A stretch of 64,000 nt of DNA from Ligustrum vulgare (Eukaryota > Streptophyta > Magnoliopsida > Lamiales > Oleaceae), in contig OY743180.1 of the NCBI GenBank assembly GCA_963555705.1, positions 40,828,129 to 40,892,128 of the forward strand, in the 5' to 3' direction. The position numbers were made by a program, and so were the translations under genes. The notes under the pieces were generated by a model that was not told where the DNA came from, searched no databases, and saw only the letters and a list, made by a program, of their open reading frames with translations. Within the stretch, counting starts at the first letter, position 1; the number at the start of each line of letters is the position of its first letter. This document shows, piece after piece, positions 23,902 to 34,805 of the stretch.

Positions 23902-24390
23902 GACGTAGCTTCAGGCGGGCTCGGATGACCTCCGTACGACCGAAAATGCCATTTCGGTCGACCACCTGGTCGACCGAAAGTTTCCCGAATGAAAAAAATG
24001 GGGTTTTTTTCTGCAATTTCCCAAACTTTTTGTCTTTCATTTCTTGTATATACTTTGTAAAGCCCAAACCCTAATTAGTTTTGGTTGAACATTGAAGACT
24101 CCATTGAGAGCATTTGAGAGAGGTAAATCCTTTCTTCCCTTGTAATTTTTCTTGGAATTTATTTCAACTTATATATTGAGAGTTTGTTCTTGTGTATTTG
24201 TTGATATTCATTCCACAAGTCTTGGTATTTGTCTTAATCTCTCCATTGGGCTAGGGTTAACTTTCCTTAGAATTTTGGTTAGGTTAAACTTGGGTCAAAA
24301 TTCTTTATTTATTACCTATTTTAGCTTTCTTGAGTTGATACAATTTTGTTGTGGGAATTTTTGGTTTAATCACTAAAGGGGTTCGCATCA
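23649..24390 (+). repeat. 3' LTR of the CRM-like element
   Basis: Same length as the 5' LTR. Most of the differences are transitions. The start is fixed by the preceding polypurine tract and the end by GCATCA plus the TATGT duplication. The first 250 bp encode the C-terminal end of pol. Confidence 0.95.
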
Positions 24391-24396
24391 TATGTT

Positions 24397-25066
24397 CTGG
24401 TCATACACTATGGAAACACATTCACTATAGTACATAGTGGGCAAAATAACCATATCAAGTTATACAATGTAGAAATGAGATTTATTAACTCAAATCAAAA
24501 TTGAGAGCATCCAAAATAAGGGGGGACAATGTCTAACACCGTTGAGTCAAGCCTTAACCAGCAGCCCTAGTAAGGGCATGTGCAACCTGGTTGGATATTC
24601 TCCTAACAAACTGGGAAGACACATTAGTTAGATCCTCAGCTAGGACCTTACAATCACGAACAACTAGACCAAAGTAAGAGAGACCATTACAATAGGAATT
24701 AATAGCATGAATCAAAACTTGAGAGTCTGACTCCACCATGATGTTGGTAACGTAACACTCTTTAATCTGACTGAGAGCTTCACGACAGCTGAGAGCTTCA
24801 ATTGTTCCTAGGTCCATTGATACTTGGAGAACACTGTTCCAGGCCGTCACCATTTCTCCTTGATCGTTGGGCATAACACACACATATCCAATTGTACGAC
24901 TTTGTTGGAATAATGTTGCATCAACATTACATTTAAAACTACATGTTGCAGGTTGTTGCCATGTACTCTCCCCCACTGCTCTGCTACGCATGGGGGAATA
25001 AATAAGGGGGGTTGTCCGTGCCATTTTCCATTGAGCTAACATACCAAGAGAGTTCCTGATTAACAC
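24397..25066 (-). pseudogene. LINE-type RNase H (RVT_3-like) fragment with 3' tail
   Basis: On the minus strand 25066-24554 encodes FKCNVDATLF, then SCREALSQIKECYV, VESDSQVLIHAINSY and a C-terminal RRISNQVAHALTRAA. This is the pattern of the plant RNase H-like domain found at the 3' end of non-LTR retrotransposons and in related orphan genes. It has no reverse transcriptase upstream and no clear start of its own, so it is read as a 5'-truncated LINE or copied domain. Sequence from 24553 down to the CRM duplication could be its 3' tail. Confidence 0.7.
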
Positions 25067-25440
25067 AACATATTGGGAATAAAAAGAACTACTTATTTAT
25101 AAAAATTCACTTCATTTTAAAAATTATTCAATAAATTAAAAATAATCACCTTCTCCAATTTATGTATTTTTTTATAAGCACTATATAATAAAGCATTTCA
25201 TTAAAAAAAATTTAGAATTAATAAAATTTAATCAAGTGCTTATTTTCCTAAAATAATTAATCCACTCACAAAGTATAAACTACAGCAATGACCGATAGGC
25301 GTTTCCAATCTCTTCATCACAGCTTGGGATATGATATAAATAAAAAAATTAACAAATACCACATCAAGTAACCTTAAGATTTAAATAAAGCTATTGAACA
25401 ATATAAGAAAAAAGATCTTTTACAACATGCAAACAACAAC
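25067..25440. other. AT-rich spacer, nothing recognised
   Basis: No reading frame or repeat of note beyond AT-rich simple sequence. Confidence 0.5.
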
Positions 25441-25745
25441 ATTCTTTAATTGCATGTTACTAAAGGGGGTCTATCGCAACATTCAGTGATTGCATGTTGT
25501 CATTGGTTCATTTATTTAACATTTGGGAACATTCGGCAAATGGATGTTGCAAATGTTATCCTTTCGTAATGTTGAGCGTTGCAAAAAGATTTGTCTTTTA
25601 CAACATTCGTTGCGCGTTGTAAATGGTACACTTCGCAACGTTCGCCTGAATATTGTGAAAGTGTACCCTTTCGTAACATTCTTGTGAACGTTGAGAAATG
25701 GTACCATTTGGCAACGTTCATTGTTCTCAAGTATAACCTCCAAAC
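25440..25745. repeat. Array of GTTGCNNNNGNAAC-type short inverted repeats
   Basis: Short words such as GCAACGTTC, GAACGTTG, CAACATTC, GTTGCAAATG and GGTACC/GTACCCTTTCG alternate in both orientations about every 30-45 bp. Examples: GTACACTTCGCAACGTTCGC near 25626, GTACCCTTTCGTAACATTC near 25663, and GGTACCATTTGGCAACGTTC near 25700. Such arrays occur inside degenerate plant DNA transposons. The frames that cross it on both strands are by-products of the repeats. Confidence 0.7.
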
Positions 25746-26951
25746 TGCGAGAGATAATCTTAAATAAAATTCTCAAGCATTATACCATCTAAATCAATGT
25801 TAGCAAGGATAACCTCCACCACGTTAAAATGACCATTCATGTTTTACTACATGGTCTCTTGTAAAAAATGATCGGTTCATAAGTAGAGACATATTATAAC
25901 TTGATAATATCCTTTTGCATAGCTCAACAATTAAGATGTCCAATCTTATCATAAATATTCTTCCATCGTGAAATAAAAATAATTATCATATTTTGATTTT
26001 TTATTGCGAAGTACTTTATATAGAAATCAAAATTAGTCAATATCTCATCAAAATAAAACTATTTTTCGTTGAAAGCTTTATGGTTACTATTGGACAATGA
26101 TCCCCTAACACGAACAAATACTTTAAGTGCAAAGAATAATAAAAAGACATGTTGCACTTTTAGCTAATTAGTTGGTTTCATCTTATTCAATACGTGAGAA
26201 TATTTAGACTAGCATATTTATATGTAAATAACACAAAGAATTGAAAAAAATCACCCGAAAATTAGAACAGTGGAAGGAATGGAGTAATTCAATTTCTTCT
26301 CCTAGAATCTTCAACCTGGATGTTTGGATATTCAAGTTCTGTATGTATTCTTTGAATTCTTGGCAATAATCTCTCCAAATATTGTCTCTCTTTGATAATA
26401 TGTCAACAACCCCTTAATGTAGAGTGAAAATAAAAATTTATATACCTCCAAAAAGCCCTAAAGTCGTGCTAAGACGGAGTCCAAAAATAGATCAAAATGG
26501 AATGCTAGTTACCCTAAAATTCTGAATTTCTTGCTGTCGGACTACCCATGCAGTCGCATGGTAAAAAAACATTGCAATTGCAACATTATAGTTGTTTCGG
26601 TTCTGATGTTCTAAATATATAATATGCCCTACCCCCAAAAACTAACATTCCACGTATCTAACACAAACAAACACATTTTGTAGATCTTGTTAATTTTTTG
26701 TTTGTCAATGCCCTCATTTAAAACAATTCCATAACAATATGCCATGAATTAAACAACAAATCGTCAAGTCCTTGCACAAAATGGTGACACGTTTCATCAA
26801 CGCCAATTACAACTAACATCAACAAGTGAAGATCAAGTTTGCAATCAATACCAACATAATAAAACCAAAGCGTAGATCAACACCAACTTTTCTACCAACA
26901 CTACTATATATATTAAAGCCAAAACATCACATATTGTATTGGAAAGAGTTG
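25746..26951. other. Non-coding AT-rich stretch
   Basis: No protein, RNA gene or bounded element was recognised. Confidence 0.5.
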
Positions 26952-27130
26952 GCCCTGTTTGGTAGATATTAAAATCAGATTTTTAGTATATTTTGATAAA
27001 AATTGATAAGATATATGGTTGAAAATTTTTGGGTCCCATAAAATATGTGGTTGACATTGATTACTGACTTTTGACTTTGATTAAAATCAAATTTTAATTT
27101 GTATAAAAAAGGGTTAATGCCGAAGTGACA
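26952..27130. mobile_element. MITE-like fragment, relative of the one in sulfate transporter intron 8
   Basis: It starts GGCCCTGTTTGGTAGATATT and has AAATCAGATTTTTAGTATATTTTGAT and TGGTTGA, as in the copy near 52849. The right end is not clear. PIF/Harbinger- or hAT-type MITEs often begin GGNCCTGTTTGG. Confidence 0.5.
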
Positions 27131-27257
27131 TTTTTATAATTGTTTTAGAACAATGGAACTGATCAACTCCAAAGTTCAAATTGTCATGTGCTGCTTGTAA
27201 GCATTTATGAAGATGCCCATCAGATTGCATATTCTGCTTTTCTTTTTCTTTCAATTA

Positions 27258-27290
27258 GTTAGTAACCCGTGCATTGCAAGAATTTTGTAA
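27258..27290 (-). mobile_element. Helitron-like 3' terminus on the minus strand
   Basis: Reading the minus strand, GCAATGCACGGG forms part of a terminal hairpin and is followed by TTACTAACTAA, where CTAA fits the CTRR end of Helitrons and is followed by T. The hairpin is imperfect and no 5' TC terminus was found. Confidence 0.4.
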
Positions 27291-27899
27291 TGATATTATG
27301 AAATATTTTGAATGTCTTGAATTGAATATCTTCTTAATAAACACCAACTATTTTAAATAAAGTTTTTTTCCCTAAAAATTGTATAAATTAAAAGCACACA
27401 TTTACATGTTCATTATATACTAGATTAATATTGAGTCGATATTTTCGTCAAAACAAAAACTGAAAAAGAGACAACTTGCTAACAAATTGAAGTTGATTGA
27501 CTTAATTTCACTAAATGAAAATGATTTTGTTTAAAGTTCGGGCTTGCATGAAGGTGAAACAAAATATTTGTCAAGTGCATAGTTTTAACATATTTATTTT
27601 TTCAAAAAAATAAAAGCTCTAAAAAAAGTATTGAACTATTTAAAAGAATGTATGTCAGCTCTCTTAGCTGCTAAAACAATAAGTTATGTATACTAATAAA
27701 AAGATATCATGAGTCTCAACGTATCTTAAAAACCATTAAATATGAATATATAGATTGTGACATTTTACTTTAAAATATAAACGAATTTGGAAGAAATTAA
27801 TAACAAATAACAAAATGATATCACATTTATACAGTGGCATATTAGTAAAATATTTGATGATCAATATTTATTAGTAACGTTATTATCTTTATTAAACTG

Positions 27900-29370
27900 G
27901 ATCATTACATGCATAAATAAATGTGAAATTTATTTTTAATCATAAAATGCTATGATTAAAATAAAATTAATTGAAGGATAAATAAGAAATTATAAATTAT
28001 TGTCGAGAGTATTATAATTCAAAATATTTCTATATTCAAGTTATTTTAGAAGCAGTATTATAGACAAAAATATATATCAATGAAATTTGAAAACACAACG
28101 ACCATCATTAAAATTTTATTTTTGATTATAAAATGCTATAATTAAAATAAAATTAATTGAAAGATAAATAAGAAATTATAAATTATCTTCGTGAATATTA
28201 TGATTCAAAATATTTGTCCATTCAAGTTATTTTAAAAGTAGTATAGATATAAATATAAATCAATAAAATTTGACGAGACAATTGTACGACGAATTTCAAA
28301 GTATTATTAAAAATACTGAAATTGTTACAAATTGAATTTTGAAAAAATGAAAGCGGACAACTCTTGTTAATGCAAAATTGCAAAATCATCTGATTAGCGA
28401 TCTGCGTGTTTGAAGACAAGGAGTCGCGTGACTTGATTCCTGAACTTCTGAATTTGTTGAAAAAACTTGATTTGTTGAGAGTTTGTTTATTTGGCGCTTG
28501 GAACTAGAGACTTCGATTTGAACTTGAGATTTGGATTTCAGATTGGACTTGCTTTGGCTTGGAGAAAATTTTGATCTTCTTGGAATTGATTTGAACTTAC
28601 TTGATTTGAAGAAGACTTTGATCTTCTTGAATTTGGACTTAGGTTGATTTGAAGAAGAATTTGATCATGTTGGATTTAGACTTGGCTCGAAGCTTGAGAG
28701 AATTTCTGTATTATTTACCTGTAATATGTTTTCTTTTTCTTTTCTTCTTTGTTTTTTTCCCACATTTTCCCATGGACCAATGGTCCTATTTATAGAGAAA
28801 ATTTGTAATCATCACCATTATTATTTAAATAAATAAATAAAATAATTAACATTTTGAAAAGTAGGATATGCCTCAATCATGGGCCACTTTTAGGTAGGCT
28901 TTAATAGACTTTATTCGTTTAATAAACTAATTGGACTATTAAAATTGATCCAATCCAATTAATTATTACTAATTTTTTTAATGTCTACAACGAAGACATC
29001 CATTAAATTAAAAAAGTATTACATTAATTATAATATATAATAATTAAAATAAAATTAATTAAAAGGACAAATAATAAGTTATAAATTATTGTTGAGAATA
29101 TTATCGTCCAAAAGAGTTTATCCCTTTATCGAATTTTAAAAGTAGTAATAATATTTCTCCATTCAAGTTATTTTAGAATAGTATAGATATAAATATAGAT
29201 CAATGAAATTTGAAGAGACAATGACTATCATCATTACATTTATTATAATATATAATAATTAAAATAAAATTAATTGAAATGACAAATAATAAATTATTGT
29301 TGAAGGTATTATTGTCTAAAAAATTTCTCCTTTAAAAACTTTTAGAAGTAGTATATAAATAGATAACTCA
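27900..29370. repeat. Diverged tandem 187-bp units, split by an inserted element
   Basis: CATAAAATGCTATGATTAAA at about 27941 recurs about 187 bp later at 28128. Both units continue through AAAATTAATTGAA, ATAAATTAT, CATTCAAGTTATTTT and ATCAATGAAATTTGA. Diverged units return at about 29020-29210 and 29240-29360. The second unit is interrupted at 28282 and resumes near 28987. Confidence 0.8.
28283..28989 (+). mobile_element. Probable solo LTR of about 705 bp inside the 187-bp repeat
   Basis: It begins TGTACGACG and ends near TGTCTACA. A promoter-like CTATTTATAGAGAAAA lies near 28788. It interrupts a 187-bp repeat unit: left flank GAGACAAT, right flank ACAACGAAGACATC, which suggests an imperfect ACAAT/ACAAC duplication. 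The middle is rich in GATTTGAA and CTTGATTTGAAGAAGA microrepeats. The exact right edge is uncertain by a few bases. Confidence 0.55.
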
Positions 29371-30460
29371 TTTGCTTGTGTTCACAAAATCTTTGTAAAG
29401 ATGCTCCAAGATTTCCAGTGCCATTCCAGATCTAGTGATCCCCATTCATGGCTGTTTTCATTAATATTCTGCATCAATCAAGGATGAATAATACAATTTG
29501 CAATGTCAAATATGTAAAATTCAAGTAGAATTTCTACAAAATGATCAAACCAATATAAACACTCCTTCCGAGGCTTGCAACTGTTGGGCTGTGAATTTGT
29601 AGAAAAACCTGAGGAATCCATTTCATCTGAAAATTTTCAGAAAATGATGTTTATCTCAAAAACTCGAAACACGAGTAGAAATCAAAACAAAATAAAAAGA
29701 AATGCATAAAAGCTAGACAAAAGTTTACCTTTCATGAGAAATTGAAAAATAGATGAAGCCCAAATTGCAGCAAACTTTTGCCATATCTCTGTTCTTTGTA
29801 CAATTGCAGCCAAGCGCATACTGACCTTATCTCTGCTTACAGTACATAGTGGGATCGATAAATTCATAGAAAGCAGCAACATATCATATGCCCCTCCCTC
29901 ATGGTCTCCAATTACCCCTCTCAGGTGAGATTTGAGGATATTTTAAAGAAACCATCAGAATTTGTCGAGTATCACGGAATAGAGTTAGCCATGTCTCCAA
30001 AGCTTCACATTATTGTTACTGGAGAAAACAAGCATCAATAAACATATGGAAGATCAAACAAAGATTTCTACCGATGTGCCTACTATGAACTCGAAAGAAG
30101 AATTCTTATTTTCATAGCTAATGTTCAGTACATAGCTAATGTCAGTCTCATGGCAGAGTACTTTTGTTTGATCCAATTGAATCACCTGATGTAGGTTAAA
30201 GAAGAAAGCCAAGAGACTAAGAAGACATTCTTTTATGTGCATTTGCATAAGTGTAAAGATGATAAATAAAATAATGTATCCATCCATACAAAAGAGTAGT
30301 AAAAATTGCATAATATAACAAGAAAGATGGCAGAATTCATCTATTGAAAACCAGGAATAAAAATTAGATACAAGGAAAATGTGAATAATTCATATTTAAC
30401 AAGATTCCATAAGCCATCACACCACCAATGTAGACAATATATCGGCATCTACAATCACGT
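29371..30460 (-). other. 3' flank and possible 3' UTR of the mTERF gene
   Basis: No other gene was recognised. Open frames on the minus strand, such as the one at 30054-30311, have no family resemblance and probably lie in the 3' UTR or spacer downstream of the mTERF stop at 30461. Confidence 0.45.
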
Positions 30461-31624
30461 TTAGTTGACTCGTTTCTTAATACTAAATTTTGTACTTGTT
30501 TTTCTGTTGAGTGCACTATTTGCCATACATACTTCTCCGTCTTCATTGAAATAAGGCTGAACAAACTTCTCCACAAACTTGCTATCTGGGATTGTAATAA
30601 CGGTTGAAAAACTAGGCCACTTTCCAATCAAATTCTTACTCTCCAAAATTCCTAAAACTAGCATTCTGGGTTTTATCTTCTTTTCTACACTGAAAGTTAA
30701 TGATATTGGAGTTTTAACAATACACGAAAGATCATACTTGCCGGTTGCTAGTAAAACCTCTAATACCTTACTAATCTTCTTCTGTGATACAGAAAATACC
30801 TGAGGAGCCTTACGAAACATTTTCAAAATATCATCTTCCAAAAACCCTAAATTCCTAAAATGTCTTAACTTGAGTTCCCAATTCTCATTGCTCATTGAAC
30901 CAACAGTGTGAACCGCATGAATAAACAATTTGGAACTTCTACAAGTCCCCATCTCATCCACCGTTTTCACAAGAAATTTCATCTTTTTTGGACTAAACGT
31001 GAGAAACCACGGAAATTTATATATTTTCTTTATAATTTGATCCATGCCTACACCACAACTCTTTAAAAATTCAATATTGGGTAACATAGTCTTCTCCAAA
31101 TCTTTTTTTAAGTACAACCCAGAATTCTTTAAAACTTTAGTTACCTCCGCACTAGATCCCAATAATCTTTTCAACAACGATAATGACGGTCTGCCCCTAT
31201 TATCTGCACTTCGATGCAAATGCGATGGATCACTTGAGATAATCTCGGTAATGTCTTCGGCAGAAAAGCCAAATTCTTGGAAAATCTTGAATTTGGGCTT
31301 GATGGTGTTCTCGAGACTTGCTGCAAGCAAACCAGGCTTAGTTTTCACCACTTTCTCCAACTGACTCTTTGAAAACCCACTCTCCTTGAGGAATGATAAT
31401 ATTGAATCAGATTTTTCCGGATTCTTCATACGGGTTAAAACAGAGGTAACTTGCGAAGCTGTCTCAGGAGAAAATTGGTATTTGTGTAGCAGGAAATCAT
31501 ATACTGTAAGATCATTCTTTACTTTCCTTTCGGTCAAGGAAGAGGAGAAAAGAAGGGAAAATGAGAAAGGAAAATGGGATTTGTGAAGAAATGAAGGGTT
31601 ACTTTTGCATAAACGCATAGCCAT
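30461..31624 (-). CDS. mTERF family protein (organellar transcription factor)
   Basis: A single open frame of 387 residues starts at the ATG at 31624. The N-terminus (MAMRLCKSNPSFLHKSHFPF, then Ser/Phe-rich) looks like an organellar targeting peptide, probably mitochondrial. The body is built of helical repeats of about 30-35 residues with the family's leucine and proline spacing: FLKESGFSKSQLEKVVKTKP, IFQEFGFSAEDITEIISSDP, FLKSCGVGMDQIIKKIYKFP, HFRNLGFLEDDILKMFRKAP. Plant mTERF proteins bind organellar nucleic acid and affect transcription or intron splicing; which target this one has cannot be read here. Length and lack of introns fit the large mTERF clade common in angiosperms. The frame is intact. 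A hAT element sits 137 bp upstream of the start. Confidence 0.92.
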   Translation of the reverse strand: MAMRLCKSNPSFLHKSHFPFSFSLLFSSSLTERKVKNDLTVYDFLLHKYQFSPETASQVTSVLTRMKNPEKSDSILSFLKESGFSKSQLEKVVKTKPGLLAASLENTIKPKFKIFQEFGFSAEDITEIISSDPSHLHRSADNRGRPSLSLLKRLLGSSAEVTKVLKNSGLYLKKDLEKTMLPNIEFLKSCGVGMDQIIKKIYKFPWFLTFSPKKMKFLVKTVDEMGTCRSSKLFIHAVHTVGSMSNENWELKLRHFRNLGFLEDDILKMFRKAPQVFSVSQKKISKVLEVLLATGKYDLSCIVKTPISLTFSVEKKIKPRMLVLGILESKNLIGKWPSFSTVITIPDSKFVEKFVQPYFNEDGEVCMANSALNRKTSTKFSIKKRVN

Positions 31625-31716
31625 TATCTTGAAAAATTATGTTGAACCTTGGACGATGATTCTAAGATTTCTACGATTGGATTCTCTCAAGAAAAAAGTA
31701 CTAAGATTTTTAGGAT

Positions 31717-31726
31717 TTAGGGTTTT
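31717..31726 (-). promoter_or_regulatory. Telo-box upstream of the mTERF gene
   Basis: On the gene strand AAACCCTAAA lies about 95 bp upstream of the ATG. Telo-boxes (AAACCCTA) are common in the proximal promoters or leaders of plant genes for translation and organelle biogenesis. Confidence 0.6.
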
Positions 31727-31854
31727 GAGAGTGGGGAGAACGCACAACTGACGTTTTATGTAGGGTTGTAAAAAATCAAATCAAACCAAATCGATGAATC
31801 CAATGACCCAATCCAATCCGATCGATTTGGGTCGAATTTTCGGGTAATTGGGTT

Positions 31855-32525
31855 TGTTGAGATCGTACCCAAAATGCGGCACATTGGTCCACCAGCGAAG
31901 GCTCAATGGACCATAACCCATGGTTAAAGCTTAGAATATCACCTTGAAGTAACTATCGAGGTGGAATGTCACGCGAAACTCTTTGGCCGAACTGATTTGT
32001 GTCTGGCCGATGTGCTTTATGCTTAGCCGGGGTGCTCTACAATGACGTACGGGAGAGGGATGGGATAAGGGATGGAGTCAGAGATGTGATATCACCTTTA
32101 CCATGAAGTGATAGGCGTCCATTCCCTACAAAGTATAGTAATGATTAATATCAAAAGGAAAGATCTCCTTTTTAGAAGTTAGGGTAAAGACAAGTGTAAA
32201 GTACGTCACGTATCATGATCCGAAACAACGAGTTCCTCTATAAATAGAGCACTCCTCCCGCCTAGTAAAGGGTTAACAATTTCATACTCTAGACTAAATA
32301 TTTTACTCTCACTCCATTTTTTCTCTTTTACACATTTATATTTCCCGCACCCAATTTATATTTGCTTGAAATGAGCGCTGACTTTGGCATTGGAGTGCAA
32401 ATGGGAGCCACTCCGGCCTCCTTTGCAAACTGATCGTTTGTCACAGTGCGCAGGAGATCCACGTGTTCAAGAGGGAGGAGCTGAGACGTGTTGGTCCAAG
32501 GTCCAGCTGGATTTTGTGGTCAACA
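31855..32525 (+). mobile_element. Solo LTR nested in the hAT element
   Basis: The 671-bp sequence starts TGTTGAGATCG and ends TGGTCAACA. It is flanked by identical GGGTT (31850-31854 and 32526-32530). A promoter-like CTCTATAAATAGAGC lies near 32234. No internal region remains, as expected after LTR-LTR recombination. Confidence 0.85.
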
Positions 32526-32530
32526 GGGTT

Positions 32531-33640
32531 GGTTTGCGGGTTGAAAAATTTAAGAGTTAAGTATACAAATACAAAACTTTAAGGATCCTATTTTTTAATA
32601 TCAGATATTTTAAAATTTATTTCAAAAATATAAAACAATTTATTAAAATCAGGTATCAGAATCATATTGACACACAGTCGAGATGCCTATGTCTTTGAAG
32701 CCGAGAGAATTCCCAGATTTCATGGAAAGGTGGGAAAAGCCCATGTACATCTCTTAAGGTTCACTCGACAAGATTTACCATACCATCATCGACTCCCACC
32801 ATCACATCAACACAAACTACAACTGCTCAAGTATAATCCCAGAAAAAGCGTTCGAGTTTTGTGCTTAATCAGTAAGACGTTGTAAATAAACATGAGATTT
32901 TCGAATTTTTCAGACCGAGCTGAAGCAGGTTATGATGCAGTGGTGAGGGGAGAAAGTTCTTCAAGAATAGGCTTTAAGAACAAGAAGAGTTTCAATACCA
33001 GGTATGATTCTCTATACAAAACAAAGGCCGTGGTAGAAGGCTGCCTGTCATGATGATGGTGGTTGCAACACCAGCGGTGGCGGGTTGCTTCAATATGTGG
33101 CTTGCAATGGAGTGTTGTGTCTGTCTATGTAGAACAAACACTAGGTTGAGTTGGCGAAGGGGAAACTGAACAAAGATCCGGTGGATGGTTTCTTTTGTCG
33201 GATGATTCTAGAGAGTTATGGGAACATGCTGCAAAGTGATGAATGTTAATGTGAAATTCCTAGGTATAATATGAATATGACTAGGTTCATATGGAGAGGT
33301 CTATCAAGCTTATTGGAATGACATTGAGGTTGTTGTGGAAAAGTTCCTGGATCGGGATTTCTCAAGTGTTGCTTTGCATATATATATATATATATATATA
33401 AGAGAAGTATTAATCATGTGTAATTTATGTCATTCAATTGTAGTACTTTTATGTGTGCAGTAACTCGTCCACCAAATCTTTTTATTGTCACAAGAGTTTC
33501 AACTTTCAATCAAGAGGAAGATTGTATCAAGTTATTCTTTGCTTATTGAATGAAATTGTAAATTTTCAACGAAAAAAAGTAAAAAAATCAGGTAATGAAT
33601 TTATAAAACACGATAGGTCTTTTTTGTTAAAATTAATTGA
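32531..33640. other. Unidentified interior of the hAT element
   Basis: Sequence from about 32640 to 33350 is less AT-rich than the rest and may derive from host sequence. A frame with RDAYVFEAERIPRFHGKV (about 32680-32735) was seen, but no family was recognised and frames are broken. Confidence 0.35.
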
Positions 33641-34440
33641 ATTAGTTACATACACCTTAATTACAAGTGTAATTACAACTTAATTACATTTTATAATTAA
33701 TTATAATATATAATTAATTACAATTGAACTTTATAATTTCAATTTTGTAATTAATTAATTACAATTACAACTTAATTATACCTTGTAATCAATTACAGTT
33801 TATTATTAATTACAATTGAACTTTATTTCAATTTTTTAATAAATTATAATTACAACTTAATTGTATATTACAAGTTACTTCATATCTTATTTTTCTTTTA
33901 AAATAATTGAATTAATTACAATTGCAACTCAATTACATTCGGCAATATTGAATTACAGCTTTATAATTAATTACAATTGTAACTTAATTTTAATTTTGTA
34001 ATCAATTACAAATTTAACTAATTAACTACTATTATAACTTAATAGTATATTATAAGTCACTCGAATCCTGTATTGAATTACAACTGTAACTTTATTTCAA
34101 TTTTGTAATTAATTACCATTTAACTAATGAAATTGTAAAACGTGACATTTTTTTTTTACTAAAACTAATTGAATTAGTTACAAATTATAACCTTAATTCA
34201 AGTTTTGTAATTTATTACAATTGTAACTTTATTCAATTTTGCAATTAATTACAATTGTAAGTAATGAATTTGTAAAACATGATATATTTTTTGCTAAAAT
34301 TAATTGAATTAGTTACATTCACATTAGTTACAATTGCTTCTTACATTCTCTAATTAATTACAGTTGTAACTAATGAATTCGTAAATATTAGTGTAATTCG
34401 TAATTAATTACATTAGTATAATTTGTACTGATTACTTATT
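33640..34440. repeat. Degenerate TTAATTACAATTGTAACTT repeat tract
   Basis: Words AATTACAATTGTAACTT, TTAATTACA and TTGTAATTAATTACA recur with many variants over about 800 bp. They are self-complementary at the AATT and TTGTAA/TTACAA steps, so the tract could fold extensively. It lies inside the hAT element. Confidence 0.75.
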
Positions 34441-34805
34441 AGTCATTGTCATAATCGTCGTCGCTATCGGGACCACCATTGGAAAATTTTTGCAACACAC
34501 TATTTTGTTCTATTCGACGTCTTGAAAACAAATTTAAATGAAAGGTGAAAAGCTTGTAAGAATCAATTGATCAAGTTCAGCTTTATTAATAGCTTATGTT
34601 TTCTCAACAGGAGGTCCCATCAGGAACGAATGTTCTCAAAATCTCCCAAATTTCATTTGCAAACAATTTTCAGTCTATTAGCAGACGGAACAAACCCAAC
34701 AATGACTTGCAACTCATCCAATTTCTACATAAACACAAAACAATACCTCCAATCAATAATAAGAAAACTGAAATTCGAATGCTTTGAGGTTGAATCTAAG
34801 AGTTT

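Larger units (their letters stand above)
17625..24390 (+). mobile_element. Complete Ty3/gypsy LTR retrotransposon, probably CRM (centromeric) clade
   Basis: Two 742-bp LTRs (TGATGAGAATCC to GCATCA) are flanked by a perfect 5-bp duplication TATGT (17620-17624 and 24391-24395). A primer-binding site TGGTATCAGAGC for initiator tRNA-Met starts at 18369, and a polypurine tract GAGGGAGGGGA directly precedes the 3' LTR. The gag-pro-pol order is PR, RT, RNase H, IN. Two traits recalled for CRM elements fit: LTRs beginning TGATG, and a pol frame that runs on into the 3' LTR. By eye the LTRs differ at about 26 positions (about 3.5%), so this is not a fresh insertion. The clade call is inference. Confidence 0.85.

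Noticed and set aside
24554..25066. RNase H-like frame as a functional host gene
   Set aside because: No start context, no other exons, and typical LINE-derived fragment features.
25512..25776. Overlapping short frames on both strands
   Set aside because: By-products of the inverted-word array.
30054..30311. 85-residue minus-strand frame downstream of mTERF
   Set aside because: No family resemblance; probably 3' UTR or spacer.
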